Below, in pieces: positions 54,216 to 63,570 of a DNA stretch of 64,000 nt (position 1 is the first letter of the stretch; every line of letters starts with the position of its first letter). The stretch covers positions 1 through 64,000 of the forward strand of contig CANJHI010000001.1 in the NCBI GenBank assembly GCA_947474005.1, read 5' to 3'. Both the position numbers and the translations under genes were made by a program. A model generated the notes under the pieces. That model was not told the DNA's origin, made no database searches, and worked only from the letters and a program-made list of their open reading frames with translations. Source of the stretch: Alphaproteobacteria bacterium (GTDB lineage Bacteria; Pseudomonadota; Alphaproteobacteria; Reyranellales; Reyranellaceae).

Positions 54216-54780
54216 GGACGACTGGCTTGCGCGCTGGCTGCCATTGATCGGCGAGCGCGCGGCGGGTCTTCCCATTCTCGAACTGGGCTGCGGCGGCGGT
54301 CGTGACAGCGAGGTGCTGGGAGCGGCTGGACACAAGGTCGTCGGCATCGATCTTTCGGCCAAGGCGATCGGCAATGCTCGGACACGTGCGCCATTGGCCG
54401 AATTCCATTGTCAGGACATCCAGGGACCGTGGCCGGTGGCGCGCGCCGGCGTGGTCGTCGCCAGCCTGTCGCTGCACTACTTCCCCTGGCCGGAGACGGA
54501 AGCGCTTGCGGCCCGTATCCATGAGACGCTCACGCCGTCGGGCGTGCTGCTGTGCCGGCTGAACTCGACCAACGACCATCACTTCGGTGCGTCAGGTCAT
54601 CCGCGCATTTCCGACGACTATTATCGGGTCGACGGTGAACCCAAGCGTTTCTTCGATCGCGTGGCCGTGGACCGGCTGTTTGCCAGGGGCTGGCGCATGC
54701 TCCACAACGAAGAAGGGGTGATCGCGCGATACGATCACCCCAAATCGGTCTGGGAAACGACCCTCGAGAGGATCGACTAG
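54199..54780 (+). CDS. SAM-dependent methyltransferase (class I)
   Basis: About 193 residues. Motif I ILELGCGGGRDSEVLGAAGHKVVGIDLS is a clear SAM-binding Rossmann site; later VVASLSLHYFPWPETEALAARIHETLTPSGVLLCRLNS is the motif II/III region. Small stand-alone methyltransferase, substrate unknown. Starts inside the end of the LLM gene (overlap 17 bases); GTG at 54190 and ATG at 54208 are alternatives, none with a good ribosome site. Overlaps the convergent MBL gene by 4 bases. Confidence 0.85.
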   Translation: MLRMTKDDWLARWLPLIGERAAGLPILELGCGGGRDSEVLGAAGHKVVGIDLSAKAIGNARTRAPLAEFHCQDIQGPWPVARAGVVVASLSLHYFPWPETEALAARIHETLTPSGVLLCRLNSTNDHHFGASGHPRISDDYYRVDGEPKRFFDRVAVDRLFARGWRMLHNEEGVIARYDHPKSVWETTLERID

Positions 54781-55589
54781 AACTGCTTCTTCGTTCCCGG
54801 CTCCGCATCGATCACCTGGATCGACGACTGGCCCATCGCCGCTTTGAATTCGGCAGGCGTGCCGCGGAGGAACGGGTTGCTGGCGTAGTGCATCGGCCAC
54901 ACCATCTTGGGCTTGATCAGCTCCTTGGTGGCGTAGGCGGCGGCCTTCGGGTCCATCACATAGTGGCCGCCGATCGGTACCAGCAGCAGGTCGGGCTTGT
55001 AGTAGTCGCCGATCAGCTTCATGTCGCCGAACAGTCCGGTGTCGCCCATGTGGTAGATCTTGAAGCCATTCTCGAGCTCGATAATGAAACCGCACGGCTC
55101 GCCGGCGGCATAGCTCGTGTCCTTGCCGGTCGCCGGGTCCTTCAGGATCATTTCGGACGAATGGTCGGCGTGGACCATGGTGATCTTCACGCCGGGGAAG
55201 GGCTCGATCGTGCCGCCCTTGCTCATGCGCGGCACCAGGTTGGCGGGCATCAGGCCCAGCGTCAGCAGCGTCTGGTTGAGGCCGGCCGGCGCCCACATCG
55301 GCACGTTGTTCGTCTTGGCGATCTCCATGGCGTCGCCCAGATGATCGCCGTGGCCGTGCGTCACCAGGATCAGGTCGACTTTGCCGATCTTGCCGAGATC
55401 CTTGAGCTCGGGCGGGATCTTGGTGGCGCCCATGATCCAGGGGTCGATCATGATCACCTTGCCGCTCTGGGTGGTGAGCTTGAAGGCGGCCTGACTGTAC
55501 CACAGCAGCTCGGCCTTGCCCTGCGCATTGGCGGCGCCCGCGAACGCCAGACAAGCCGCGGTGATGACGGAAAGAAGACGGAAGATCAT
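54777..55589 (-). CDS. Exported metallo-beta-lactamase-fold hydrolase 2 (UlaG-like)
   Basis: 270 residues with signal peptide MIFRLLSVITAACLAFAGAANAQ. AELLWYSQAAFKLTTQSGKVIMIDPW, metal motif LVTHGHGDHLGDAMEIAK (HxHxDH), HADHSSEM and IYHMGDTGLFGDMKLIG mark the UlaG/YtnP-like lactonase or phosphodiesterase branch. Periplasmic. Track start at 55718 ignored; ATG at 55589 after GGGGGGCACGGCTC begins the signal peptide. Divergent from the thiolase gene. Confidence 0.87.
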   Translation of the reverse strand: MIFRLLSVITAACLAFAGAANAQGKAELLWYSQAAFKLTTQSGKVIMIDPWIMGATKIPPELKDLGKIGKVDLILVTHGHGDHLGDAMEIAKTNNVPMWAPAGLNQTLLTLGLMPANLVPRMSKGGTIEPFPGVKITMVHADHSSEMILKDPATGKDTSYAAGEPCGFIIELENGFKIYHMGDTGLFGDMKLIGDYYKPDLLLVPIGGHYVMDPKAAAYATKELIKPKMVWPMHYASNPFLRGTPAEFKAAMGQSSIQVIDAEPGTKKQF

Positions 55590-55717
55590 GAGCCGTGCCC
55601 CCCAGGTTTGTTTTGCAGAGCCTAGCACCATTTTTCGCAGCGAAAGAGCGCACTTTCCTGTGAGCCCCTGATCGCCCAACATGTGCACCGCACAATGACC
55701 AGGGGGATGGCCCACCA

Positions 55718-56890
55718 ATGAGTATCAAGGGCAAAGCCTATATTGCCGGCATCTACGAGCATCCGACGCGGCTCGCCAAGGACATCTCGCTGGCGCAAAT
55801 CCATGCCCAGTGCGCCAAGGGCGCGCTCGAGGACGCCGGCCTCACCAAGGACGACGTCGACGGCTACTTCTGCGCCGGCGACGCGCCCGGTCTGGGGCCG
55901 ATGTCGATGGTCGAGTACATGGGCCTGAAGCCGCGCCACGTCGATTCGACCGACACCGGTGGCTCATCCTACGTGCTCCACGTCGGCCACGCGGCCGAGG
56001 CGATCGCTGCCGGCAAGTGCAAGGTGGCGCTGATCACGCTCGCCGGTCGGCCGCGCGCCGAGGGCATGGCGACCGGCACCGTGCCGCGTTCGCGCGGCGG
56101 CACGCCGACTCCGGACGAACCGTTCGAGTTCCCCTATGGGCCGACTGTCGTGAACATGTACGCCATGTGCGCCATGCGCCACATGCACGAGTTCGGCACG
56201 ACGTCAGAACAACTCGCCTGGATCAAGGTCGCGGCCTCGCACCACGCCCAGCACAATCCGCACGCGCTGCTGCGCGACGTGGTCACGGTCGAGGAGGTCG
56301 TGAACTCGCCGATGATCTCCGATCCGCTGCACCGGCTCGACTGCTGCGTCATCACCGATGGCGGCGGCGCCATCGTCGTGGTGGCGCCTGAGATCGCGGC
56401 CAAGCTCAAGCGGCCCAAGGTCAAGCTGATCGGCGCCGGCGAGTTCGTGAAGACCCAGATGGGCGGCAAGGTCGATCTCACCTACTCGGGTGCACGCTTC
56501 AGCGGTGCTGCGGCCTTCGCCGAAGCCGGCGTCAGGCCCGCCGACATCAAGTACGCCTCGATCTACGACAGCTTCACCATCACGGTGCTGATGCAACTCG
56601 AAGACCTCGGCTTCTGTGAAAAGGGCAAGGGCGGCGCCTTCGTGGCCGACGGCAACCTGATCGCGGGCACCGGCAAGCTGCCGTTCAACACCGACGGCGG
56701 CGGGCTCTGCAGCAACCATCCGGGCAATCGCGGCGGCCTCACCAAGGTGCTGGAAGCCGTCCGGCAATTGCGCGGCGAGGCCCATCCCGCCGTGCAGGTA
56801 AAGAACTGCAATCTCGCCGTCGCGCACGGCACCGGCGGCTCGCTCGGCCTGCGCCACGGCAGCGCCACCGTCATTCTGGAGAGGGAGTAG
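55718..56890 (+). CDS. Thiolase-family protein (SCP-x/lipid-transfer type)
   Basis: 390 residues. Thiolase fold of the type that pairs with an OB-fold/zinc-ribbon partner: AYIAGIYEHPTRLAKDISLAQIHAQCAKGALEDAGLTKDDVDGYFCAGDAPG, GSSYVLHVGHAAEAIAAGKCKVALITLAGRP, and C-terminal NTDGGGLCSNHPGNRGGLTKVLEAVRQLRGEA...AVAHGTGGSLGLRHGSATVI. These act as thiolases or acyl-CoA C-C lyases in side-chain degradation. Active-site Cys and His residues in HGTGGSLG and GGLCSNHP are present. Ribosome site AGGGGG. The next gene follows after 3 bases. Confidence 0.9.
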   Translation: MSIKGKAYIAGIYEHPTRLAKDISLAQIHAQCAKGALEDAGLTKDDVDGYFCAGDAPGLGPMSMVEYMGLKPRHVDSTDTGGSSYVLHVGHAAEAIAAGKCKVALITLAGRPRAEGMATGTVPRSRGGTPTPDEPFEFPYGPTVVNMYAMCAMRHMHEFGTTSEQLAWIKVAASHHAQHNPHALLRDVVTVEEVVNSPMISDPLHRLDCCVITDGGGAIVVVAPEIAAKLKRPKVKLIGAGEFVKTQMGGKVDLTYSGARFSGAAAFAEAGVRPADIKYASIYDSFTITVLMQLEDLGFCEKGKGGAFVADGNLIAGTGKLPFNTDGGGLCSNHPGNRGGLTKVLEAVRQLRGEAHPAVQVKNCNLAVAHGTGGSLGLRHGSATVILERE

Positions 56891-56893
56891 ACC

Positions 56894-57286
56894 ATGGCCG
56901 CGCAAGAGAGAAAGCTGCCGGCACCGGCGACCAGCCAGGAAACGCAGGCCTATTGGGATGCCGCCGCCAAGGGCAAGCTGCTGGTGCGTAAATGCACGAG
57001 CTGCGGCCAGGCGCATCACTATCCGCGCACGATCTGTCCCTTCTGCTTCAGCGACAAGACCGAATGGATCGAGGCCTCTGGCAAGGGCACGCTCTATTCC
57101 TACAGCGTCATGCGCCGCGCCCCGGTACCCTACGCCATGGCTTATGTGACCCTGGCCGAAGGCCCGCGCATGGTGACCAACATCGTCGACTGCGACTTCG
57201 ACAAGCTGAAATGCGATCAGCCGGTGAAGCTGGTCTTCAAGCCGACCGACGGTGGCCCACCGCTGCCGATGTTCACGCCGGCCTGA
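56894..57286 (+). CDS. Zinc-ribbon OB-fold protein (DUF35), thiolase partner
   Basis: 130 residues. N-terminal rubredoxin-like zinc ribbon CTSCGQAHHYPRTICPFC (four Cys) then an OB-fold (GTLYSYSVMRRAPVPYAMAYVTLAEGPRMVTNIVDCDFDKLKCDQPVKLVFKPT). Such proteins form a complex with the adjacent thiolase and bring the acyl chain to it. Co-translated with the thiolase gene. Confidence 0.92.
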   Translation: MAAQERKLPAPATSQETQAYWDAAAKGKLLVRKCTSCGQAHHYPRTICPFCFSDKTEWIEASGKGTLYSYSVMRRAPVPYAMAYVTLAEGPRMVTNIVDCDFDKLKCDQPVKLVFKPTDGGPPLPMFTPA

Positions 57287-57291
57287 GCGGC

Positions 57292-57894
57292 GTGACCGGC
57301 TGGCGCCTCGTCGCCGTGACGTTGGGTGGTCTTCTGACCCTGGCCCCTGTCACGGCGAGTGCGGCGCCCCTCGACACGACGGGCGCGTCGCAGTGCCGGA
57401 CGCGCGGCTACTCGACCGATACAGATCCAGCGGGAACGAACGTCAGAAGTGCGCCCCGCGCCGACGCGCCAGTCATCGGCCGACTGGCGCCGCGCACCCT
57501 GCTCGGGCCGGGCACCTATGAGGGTGTCGAATTCGAAGTCGTCGGCTCGAAGGACGGCTGGCTCCTCATTCAGAAGCCGGATCCGAAATCGGGCCTGAAG
57601 CTCGATGCCGTCAACGCCGCCGATGGGCGCGGATGGATATCGGGAAAGCTCGTCGGCGTCGTGCTGGGCAACCGCTCGCTGCGATCGGCGCCGAGCCGTG
57701 AAGCGCCTGTTGCGGCCGATCTGTCAGGCCCGAATAGAGGGCCGGACAGTTTCATTGTGTCGACTGTGCATGCCTGCGACGGCAAGTATCTCGAGGTGAC
57801 CGGCACCTGGGGCGGCAAACCCCTGCGCGGCTGGTCGCTGTCGCCCTGTTCCAATCAGCTCTCGACCTGCGACGGCGCAAGCGCGAGCGACTGA
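57292..57894 (+). CDS. Secreted bacterial SH3 domain protein
   Basis: 200 residues. GTG start (6 bases after the DUF35 stop, AGCGGC before it); the ORF track begins much earlier in another gene. Signal peptide TGWRLVAVTLGGLLTLAPVTASA. Then GTNVRSAPRADAPVIGRLAPRTLLGPG...VVGSKDGWLLIQKP, an SH3b-type block, with a second block RSLRSAPSREAPVAADLSGP...LEVTGTWGGKPLRGWSLSPC near the C terminus. Likely binds cell-wall or other ligands in the periplasm. Function unknown. It is not clearly linked with the thiolase pair. Confidence 0.75.
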   Translation: MTGWRLVAVTLGGLLTLAPVTASAAPLDTTGASQCRTRGYSTDTDPAGTNVRSAPRADAPVIGRLAPRTLLGPGTYEGVEFEVVGSKDGWLLIQKPDPKSGLKLDAVNAADGRGWISGKLVGVVLGNRSLRSAPSREAPVAADLSGPNRGPDSFIVSTVHACDGKYLEVTGTWGGKPLRGWSLSPCSNQLSTCDGASASD

Positions 57895-57917
57895 TCGGAG
57901 CCGGCGTGCGACGCCGC

Positions 57918-60254
57918 TCAGGAGTTCAACGCCTCCCACACCCGCTCGGGCGTCGCCGGCATGTTGATGTGCTTGCCGCCGAGCGCGTCGACGATGGCGT
58001 TCATCACCGAGGGCAGGGAGCCCGCGCAGCCCGCTTCGCCGCAGCCCTTGGCGCCCAGCACGTTGGTCTTGGCGGGGACCGAGTGATAGTCCATCGCGAA
58101 GAACGGCACCGTGTCGGCGCGCGGCAGGGCGTAGTCGGTGAAGCTGCCGGTGATGAGCTGGCCATCCTCGTTGTAGACGACATGCTCGAACATCGCCTGG
58201 CCGATGCCCTGCACCACGCCGCCGTGGCTCTGGCCCTCGACCAGCAGCGGATTGATGACCGTGCCGAAGTCGCCGACCATCGTGTACTTCACGACATCGA
58301 CGACGCCGGTGTCGGGATCGATCTCGACTTCGGCGACATGCGCGCCATTGGGGAAGGCCGAGGGTGCCGCCTCGTGGACGTGGCTGACGTCGAGCGTGGC
58401 GGGCACGCCCTCGGGCAGCTTCATGCCGCCACGCAGCCGCTCGGCCAGATCCATGATGCCGATGCCGCGGTCGGTGCCGACGATGGTGAAGCGGCCGGCC
58501 TCGAACTCGATGTCGGCGGCCGAGGCTTCGAGTGCCACGCCCGCGATCTGCTTACCCTTGTCGATCACCTTGTCGGAGGCTTCGACGATCGCCGCCCCCG
58601 AGGCCATGATCGACTTCGAGCCGCCGGTGCCGCCGCCCGCGATCAGCAGGTCGCTGTCGCCCTGGATCAGCTTGATCTTCTTGAACGGAATGCCGAGCTT
58701 GGTCGTCAGCACCTGGGCGAAGGCCGACCAGTGGCCCTGGCCGTAGTCGAGTGTGCCGGTGATGATGGTGACGTCGCCGTTGGGCTCGAAGCGGATGCCG
58801 CCCATTTCGTTGGTCGGCGGCGCCGTCACTTCGAGATAGTCGCCGATGCCCATGCCGCGCAGCTTGCCGCGCGCCTTGCTCTCGGCCTTGCGGCCGGCGA
58901 AGCCGCCGACGTCGGCGAGCTTCAGCGCCTTGTCGAGCAGAATGGAGAACTCGCCCGAGTCGTAGACCGTGCCCGACGCGGTCTTGTAGGGCATCTCTTC
59001 CGGCTTGATGTGGTTGCGCTTGCGCATCTCGACCTGGTCTATGCCCATCTCGCGCGCCGCGGTGTCGATCAGACGCTCCATGAAGTAATTGGCCTCGGGC
59101 CGGCCGGCGCCGCGATAGGCGCCGATCGGCGAGGTGTGCGTGAAGCAGACCTTGGTCGAGACCGAGATCAGGGGCGTGCGATAGATCGCAGCGAGGTTGC
59201 GGGTGACGCCGAGCGCACCCATCGCCGCACCGACGTTGGAGAGATAGCCGCCGAGGTTGGCGTAGCCCACGAGGCGCACGGCGAGGAAGGTGCCGTCCTT
59301 GTCGAGCGCCAGCTCGGCGTCGAAGTCGTGGTCGCGACCGTGCTGGTCGGAGAGGAAGCTGCCGCTGCGGTCATCGGTCCACTTCACGGGCCGGCCGAGC
59401 AGCTTGGAGGCATGGAACAGGCCGGCATATTCCGGATAGGGCGAGCCCTTCATGCCGAACGAGCCGCCGACGTTGCCGGTGAGGATGCGCATCTGCGCCG
59501 GCTTGATGCCGAGCAGGGCGGCCATCTGGTGCTTGAGCCCGAACACGCCCTGATTGCCGGCCTGGAAGGTGTAGCGGTCGCTCGCCTTGTCGTAGAAGGC
59601 GACCGCCGAGCGCGGCTCCATGGCACAGACAACGATGCGGTTGCTGATCAGCCGCAGGCGCGTGACGTGCGCGGCCTTGGCGAAGGCTTCCTCGACCTTG
59701 GGCGTATCGCCCGAGTGAAAGTCGGCGCAGACATTGCCGGGCACGTCGTCGAACACCACGGGTGCTCCGGGCTGGGCGGCCTCGCGCGCGTCGGTGACGG
59801 TCGGGAGGGACTCGATGTCGACCACGACCGCCTCGGCCGCGTCCCTGGCCTCTGCCTGCGTCTCGGCTACAACAAAGGCCACCGGGTCGCCGACGAAGCG
59901 CACCTTGTCGGTGGCCAGCGAATAGCGCGTCGGCGTCTTCATCGGCGAGCCGTCGCGCTGCGGCACCATCATCACCGTCTTCAGCGCGCCGTAGCCCGCG
60001 GCGTTGAGGTCGGCGCCGGTCCAGACGCCGAGCACGCCCGGCATCTGGCTCGCTTCCTCGGTGTCGATGCCCTTGATGATCCCGTGCGCCACCTGGCTGC
60101 GCACCATCACGCACCAGGCCTGGTTCTCGAGATTGACGTCGTCGCTGTAGCTTCCCTCGCCCTTCAGCAAGGTCGGGTCTTCCTGGCGCGGCACGGGCTG
60201 GCCGACGCCAAATTTCATCAAATCGAGATTATCCGCAGCGAAAGGCGCGTTCAT
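57918..60254 (-). CDS. Molybdenum hydroxylase large subunit (xanthine/CO dehydrogenase-like)
   Basis: 778 residues. Mo-cofactor-binding subunit of the xanthine dehydrogenase/CO dehydrogenase family. [29 protein letters not shown] at the N-terminal domain, Mo-site motifs [25 protein letters not shown] and [10 protein letters not shown]-like [14 protein letters not shown], and the catalytic Glu in [14 protein letters not shown]. The AYRGAGR form (not AYxCSFR) places it with form II aldehyde/CODH-like enzymes, not true CO dehydrogenase. No FAD or [2Fe-2S] partner gene is next to it, which is unusual. ATG at 60254; the 1028-residue ORF is a run-on. Substrate unknown. Confidence 0.9.
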   Translation of the reverse strand: MNAPFAADNLDLMKFGVGQPVPRQEDPTLLKGEGSYSDDVNLENQAWCVMVRSQVAHGIIKGIDTEEASQMPGVLGVWTGADLNAAGYGALKTVMMVPQRDGSPMKTPTRYSLATDKVRFVGDPVAFVVAETQAEARDAAEAVVVDIESLPTVTDAREAAQPGAPVVFDDVPGNVCADFHSGDTPKVEEAFAKAAHVTRLRLISNRIVVCAMEPRSAVAFYDKASDRYTFQAGNQGVFGLKHQMAALLGIKPAQMRILTGNVGGSFGMKGSPYPEYAGLFHASKLLGRPVKWTDDRSGSFLSDQHGRDHDFDAELALDKDGTFLAVRLVGYANLGGYLSNVGAAMGALGVTRNLAAIYRTPLISVSTKVCFTHTSPIGAYRGAGRPEANYFMERLIDTAAREMGIDQVEMRKRNHIKPEEMPYKTASGTVYDSGEFSILLDKALKLADVGGFAGRKAESKARGKLRGMGIGDYLEVTAPPTNEMGGIRFEPNGDVTIITGTLDYGQGHWSAFAQVLTTKLGIPFKKIKLIQGDSDLLIAGGGTGGSKSIMASGAAIVEASDKVIDKGKQIAGVALEASAADIEFEAGRFTIVGTDRGIGIMDLAERLRGGMKLPEGVPATLDVSHVHEAAPSAFPNGAHVAEVEIDPDTGVVDVVKYTMVGDFGTVINPLLVEGQSHGGVVQGIGQAMFEHVVYNEDGQLITGSFTDYALPRADTVPFFAMDYHSVPAKTNVLGAKGCGEAGCAGSLPSVMNAIVDALGGKHINMPATPERVWEALNS

Positions 60255-60332
60255 GGGAACCCATTCTAAAAGAGGGGAAATTAGACCCGGACTATAGCGC
60301 ACGCGGGCATGCGCTGTGCTAGTGATTCGGGC

Positions 60333-62030
60333 ATGTCGAACCTCGATCCCGTCACCTTGACCGTCATCCAGAACGGCCTGATCCAGGTCTGTAACGAAAT
60401 GGACCTGGCGTTTGTCCGTGCGGCTTTCTCGCCGGTGATTTCCGAGGGCATGGACCGCTCCGACGGTATTTACGACGCGACCGACGGATCCTTGATCGCG
60501 CAGGGCGAACTGGGGCTGCCGGTCTTCGTCGGCACCATGCAATTTTCGACCCGTGCCGTCATAGAGCGGGTGAACACCCACTATGCAGGAAAGGTGGAGC
60601 CGGGCGACGTCTTCATCGTCAACGACCCCTACCTCGGCGGCACCCATCTGATGGACGTGCGGTTTGTAAAACCGTTCTTCTACAAGGGCGAGGTCTTCGC
60701 CTGGCTCGCCAACACCGGCCACTGGCCCGATGTCGGCGGCATGGTGCCCGGGGGCTTTTCGGCCAGCGCCACGGAAGTGGAGCAGGAGGGCCTGCGCCTG
60801 CCGCCGGTGAAATTCTTCAAGAAGGGCGAGATGGACCAGGAGATCCTCTCGATCATCCTCAGCAACATCCGCATTGCCGACCAGCGCATCGGCGACATCA
60901 AGGCCCAGGCCGCGGCTCTCACCACCGGCGAGGTGCGGCTGACCGCGCTGATCGATCGCTATGGCGCCGACGTCGTACGGGCGGCGATTGCCGAAATGCG
61001 ACATCGCGCCGAGCGTCAGATGCGGGCCAAGATCTCAGGCATTCCCGACGGTGTCTACGAGGGCACCTCGCAAGTCGACAGCGACGGCGTGGTCGACGAA
61101 CCGCTCACGATCAAAATGAAGGTCACGAAGAAGGGCGAGACCCTCACCTTCGATATGACGGGCTCGAGCCCGCCCTGCCGTGGGCCGATGAACAGCGTCA
61201 TCGCCACGACCAAGTCGGCGATCTATCTCGCCATAAAACACATCTTTCCCGAGGTGCCGATCAATGCCGGCACCTTCGAGCCCCTGCAGATCGTCGAACC
61301 CGAGGGCACGTTCCTTTATGCCAGGTATCCGCGGCCGGTCTCGGGTTGCGCCGCCGAAGTGAGCCAGCGCATCGCCGAAGCAGTGTTCGCGGCACTCACC
61401 CACGCCATTCCCGACATTCTGTTCGCCGCACCCGCCGGCACGTCGGGCAATCTCGGCGTCGGCGGTTTCGATCCCGAGCGCAACCGCTCCTACATCATGT
61501 ATCTCTTCACCGGCGGCGGTTACGGCGGCTTCCAGGGCGGCGACGGCCTCAGCAACGGCTGCTCGACCATCGGCATCTCCAAGATGCCGCCGGTCGAGGT
61601 GCTGGAGCAGTTCTATCCGATCCTGTTCGAGGAGTTCTCGCTGCGCGAAGGCTCGGGCGGCGCCGGCGAGTTCCGCGGTGGCTTCGGCATCAACTACGCG
61701 ATCAAGCTCAGGCGCGGCGAGGCGCGGGTTTCGATGGTGATGGACCACGGCCGAACCGGCCCGCAGGGCGCGTTGGGCGGCGACGCGGGCGGCGTCAACA
61801 CAGTAGCCGTAACCCAGCGCGGCAAGACCTACCGTCCGCCGCATCTTTCCAAGGACCAGGATATCGAGATCGGTGTCGGCGATGTGGTGCGCGTGTCGAC
61901 GCCAGGCGGCGGCGGCTTCGGAGATCCCGCCAAGCGCGACCCAGGATCGATCGCCCGCGACGTCGCGCGCGGTTACTACACCGCCGACCAGGCGCGCGAG
62001 AAGTTCGGAACGCGGCCCGCCGCAGAATGA
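60333..62030 (+). CDS. Hydantoinase B/oxoprolinase-family subunit
   Basis: 565 residues. HyuB family: NGLIQVCNEMDLAFVRAAFSPVISEGMDRSDGIYDATDGSLIAQGELGLPVFVGTMQFSTRAVIE, VNDPYLGGTHLMDVR, NTGHWPDVGGMVPGG, and C-terminal SRVSMVMDHGRTGPQGALGGDAGGVN with SVSTPGGGGFGDP-like ending are diagnostic. HyuB usually needs the HyuA partner to open hydantoin, oxoproline or related rings using ATP; HyuA is not in the window. Start ATG at 60333 (MSNLDPVTL) rather than 60309. Ends overlapping the next gene by ATGA. Confidence 0.92.
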   Translation: MSNLDPVTLTVIQNGLIQVCNEMDLAFVRAAFSPVISEGMDRSDGIYDATDGSLIAQGELGLPVFVGTMQFSTRAVIERVNTHYAGKVEPGDVFIVNDPYLGGTHLMDVRFVKPFFYKGEVFAWLANTGHWPDVGGMVPGGFSASATEVEQEGLRLPPVKFFKKGEMDQEILSIILSNIRIADQRIGDIKAQAAALTTGEVRLTALIDRYGADVVRAAIAEMRHRAERQMRAKISGIPDGVYEGTSQVDSDGVVDEPLTIKMKVTKKGETLTFDMTGSSPPCRGPMNSVIATTKSAIYLAIKHIFPEVPINAGTFEPLQIVEPEGTFLYARYPRPVSGCAAEVSQRIAEAVFAALTHAIPDILFAAPAGTSGNLGVGGFDPERNRSYIMYLFTGGGYGGFQGGDGLSNGCSTIGISKMPPVEVLEQFYPILFEEFSLREGSGGAGEFRGGFGINYAIKLRRGEARVSMVMDHGRTGPQGALGGDAGGVNTVAVTQRGKTYRPPHLSKDQDIEIGVGDVVRVSTPGGGGFGDPAKRDPGSIARDVARGYYTADQAREKFGTRPAAE

Positions 62031-62551
62031 ACCTCTTGCGTCGACAGGCGGTGGCCTTGCCCCTGGCGGCGGTCGTGGCGGGCGAAGCCTCGGCCCAGAC
62101 CGGATGGATTGCGGTGCAGGACATCGACAATTCCTTCCTGGTCGATATGCCCGGACGGCCCATCTACAAGGTGATCGACACGACGACGCCGGCCGGCACG
62201 GCCTTCGTCTACCATTCCTACAGTCTCGAATACCGCCGGCTCTCCTTCGTGGCGCAGACGGCGCTCTATCCCGCCGACGTCGACGTATCGCGGCCGCGCA
62301 ACAATCTGCAGATTGCGCTCGACGACCGCGCCCAGCGCCTCGAGGGCGGCAAGTGGAGCAAGGTCGATTGGCGCGACGTGCAGGGCGCGACAGCGGTCGA
62401 AGCGATCGGCCCGATCGCCGGCGGCAGTGCGTTGCGCCAGCTCTCGCTGCTGAAAGGCCGCCGCTTCGTGTCGCTGGGCTATCTTGCGCCGGCCGACGCG
62501 ATGCGCGCGCCCGAGGCCGAACGCTTCTTCCGCTCCCTGAGGCTCACATGA
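62027..62551 (+). CDS. Exported protein of unknown function between hyuB and asparaginase
   Basis: 174 residues. Signal segment NLLRRQAVALPLAAVVAGEASAQTGW; the rest (DIDNSFLVDMPGRPIYKVIDTTTPAGTAFVYHSYSLEYRRLSFVAQTALYPADVDVSRP...LEGGKWSKVDWRDVQGATAVEAIG) has no family I recognise. The ATG overlaps the hyuB stop (ATGA) and its stop overlaps the asparaginase start the same way. Periplasmic location contrasts with its cytosolic neighbours. Confidence 0.7.
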   Translation: MNLLRRQAVALPLAAVVAGEASAQTGWIAVQDIDNSFLVDMPGRPIYKVIDTTTPAGTAFVYHSYSLEYRRLSFVAQTALYPADVDVSRPRNNLQIALDDRAQRLEGGKWSKVDWRDVQGATAVEAIGPIAGGSALRQLSLLKGRRFVSLGYLAPADAMRAPEAERFFRSLRLT

Positions 62552-63570
62552 CATTGCCGCGCATAAAAGTCCTGGCGCTGGGCGGCACCATCGCCACGCG
62601 GCCCGATGCCTCGGGTGCCATGCAGATGGGACTGGGCGCCGACGATCTGGTGGCGGCGGTGCCCGCTCTGGCGACGCTGGCCGCGATCGATGCCGAGACA
62701 GTGTCGAGAGTCGGCAGCCATTCGCTGGGCTTCGATCAGATCCATGCACTGGCGGCGAAAATTGCGGTGCTCGATGCCGATGGCGTGATCGTGACGCAGG
62801 GCACCGATACGCTCGAGGAAACCGCGTTCCTGCTCGACCTGCTGCTCGACCGCGACATTCCGGTGATCGTGACGGCGGCGATGCGCAACCCGGCGCTCAC
62901 CTCGCCCGACGGGCCGGGTAACCTGCTGGCGGCCGTCCGCGTCGCCGGCAATCCCTGGGTGCGGGCGCATGCACGCGCGCTGGGCGTGATGGCCGTAATG
63001 TTGGACGAGGTTTTTGCCGCGTCAGATGTATTGAAGATCCATCCGACGCGACTCAATGCCTTTGCAGCCCCTCAGACCGGCCCGCTCGCAGCACTTGTCG
63101 AGGACCGCGTGGTGCCGCTCGCTCTGCCGGTGCGCGATGCGATGACGCACACACGCGCCCGGATCGGTGACGTGGCGGGCGCCAGGGAACAGCCTGTGGC
63201 GCTCTTGTGGATGGGACTCGACGAGCCGGGCTTCATGCTGGAGGCGATGCTCGATCATCGCGACCAACTGGGCTACCGCGGCGTCGTGCTGGGGGCGATG
63301 GGCGGCGGTCATGTGCCGGAGCGCATCGCGCCGCTCGTGGGGCAACTCGCGGGCCTGCTGCCTACGGTCGTTTCGCCGCGCGCAGGGGCGGGCGGGCCGA
63401 TGCTGCGGCAGACCTACGGCGGTCCCAGTTCCGAGATTGCGCTCCGCAAGGAGGGCCTGATCTGGGGCGGTCGCCTGCAACCGCTGAAGGCGCGCGTGTT
63501 GCTCGAAACCTGCCTGCGGGGCGGGCTCGATCATGCGGCGATCGCCGAGGTTTTCGACGCCTGGGGCTAG
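62548..63570 (+). CDS. Asparaginase-family amidohydrolase
   Basis: 340 residues. L-asparaginase/Glu-tRNA amidotransferase type fold: first catalytic Thr in LALGGTIATRPDASG, second in TQGTDTLEETAFLLDLLLDRDIPVIVTAAMR with the Thr-Asp pair, then NPALTSPDGPGNLLAAV. No signal peptide, cytosolic. It hydrolyses an amide, asparagine being the default; in this cluster it could act on ring-opening products of the hydantoinase. Coupled by ATGA to the previous gene. The track's 565-residue ORF is a run-on. Confidence 0.87.
   Translation: MTLPRIKVLALGGTIATRPDASGAMQMGLGADDLVAAVPALATLAAIDAETVSRVGSHSLGFDQIHALAAKIAVLDADGVIVTQGTDTLEETAFLLDLLLDRDIPVIVTAAMRNPALTSPDGPGNLLAAVRVAGNPWVRAHARALGVMAVMLDEVFAASDVLKIHPTRLNAFAAPQTGPLAALVEDRVVPLALPVRDAMTHTRARIGDVAGAREQPVALLWMGLDEPGFMLEAMLDHRDQLGYRGVVLGAMGGGHVPERIAPLVGQLAGLLPTVVSPRAGAGGPMLRQTYGGPSSEIALRKEGLIWGGRLQPLKARVLLETCLRGGLDHAAIAEVFDAWG

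Noticed and set aside
57906-60269. Plus-strand ORF of 787 codons over the molybdenum hydroxylase gene
   Set aside because: It is the antisense shadow of the clear Mo-subunit on the other strand; composition is His/Arg/Asp/Gly-rich with no motif.
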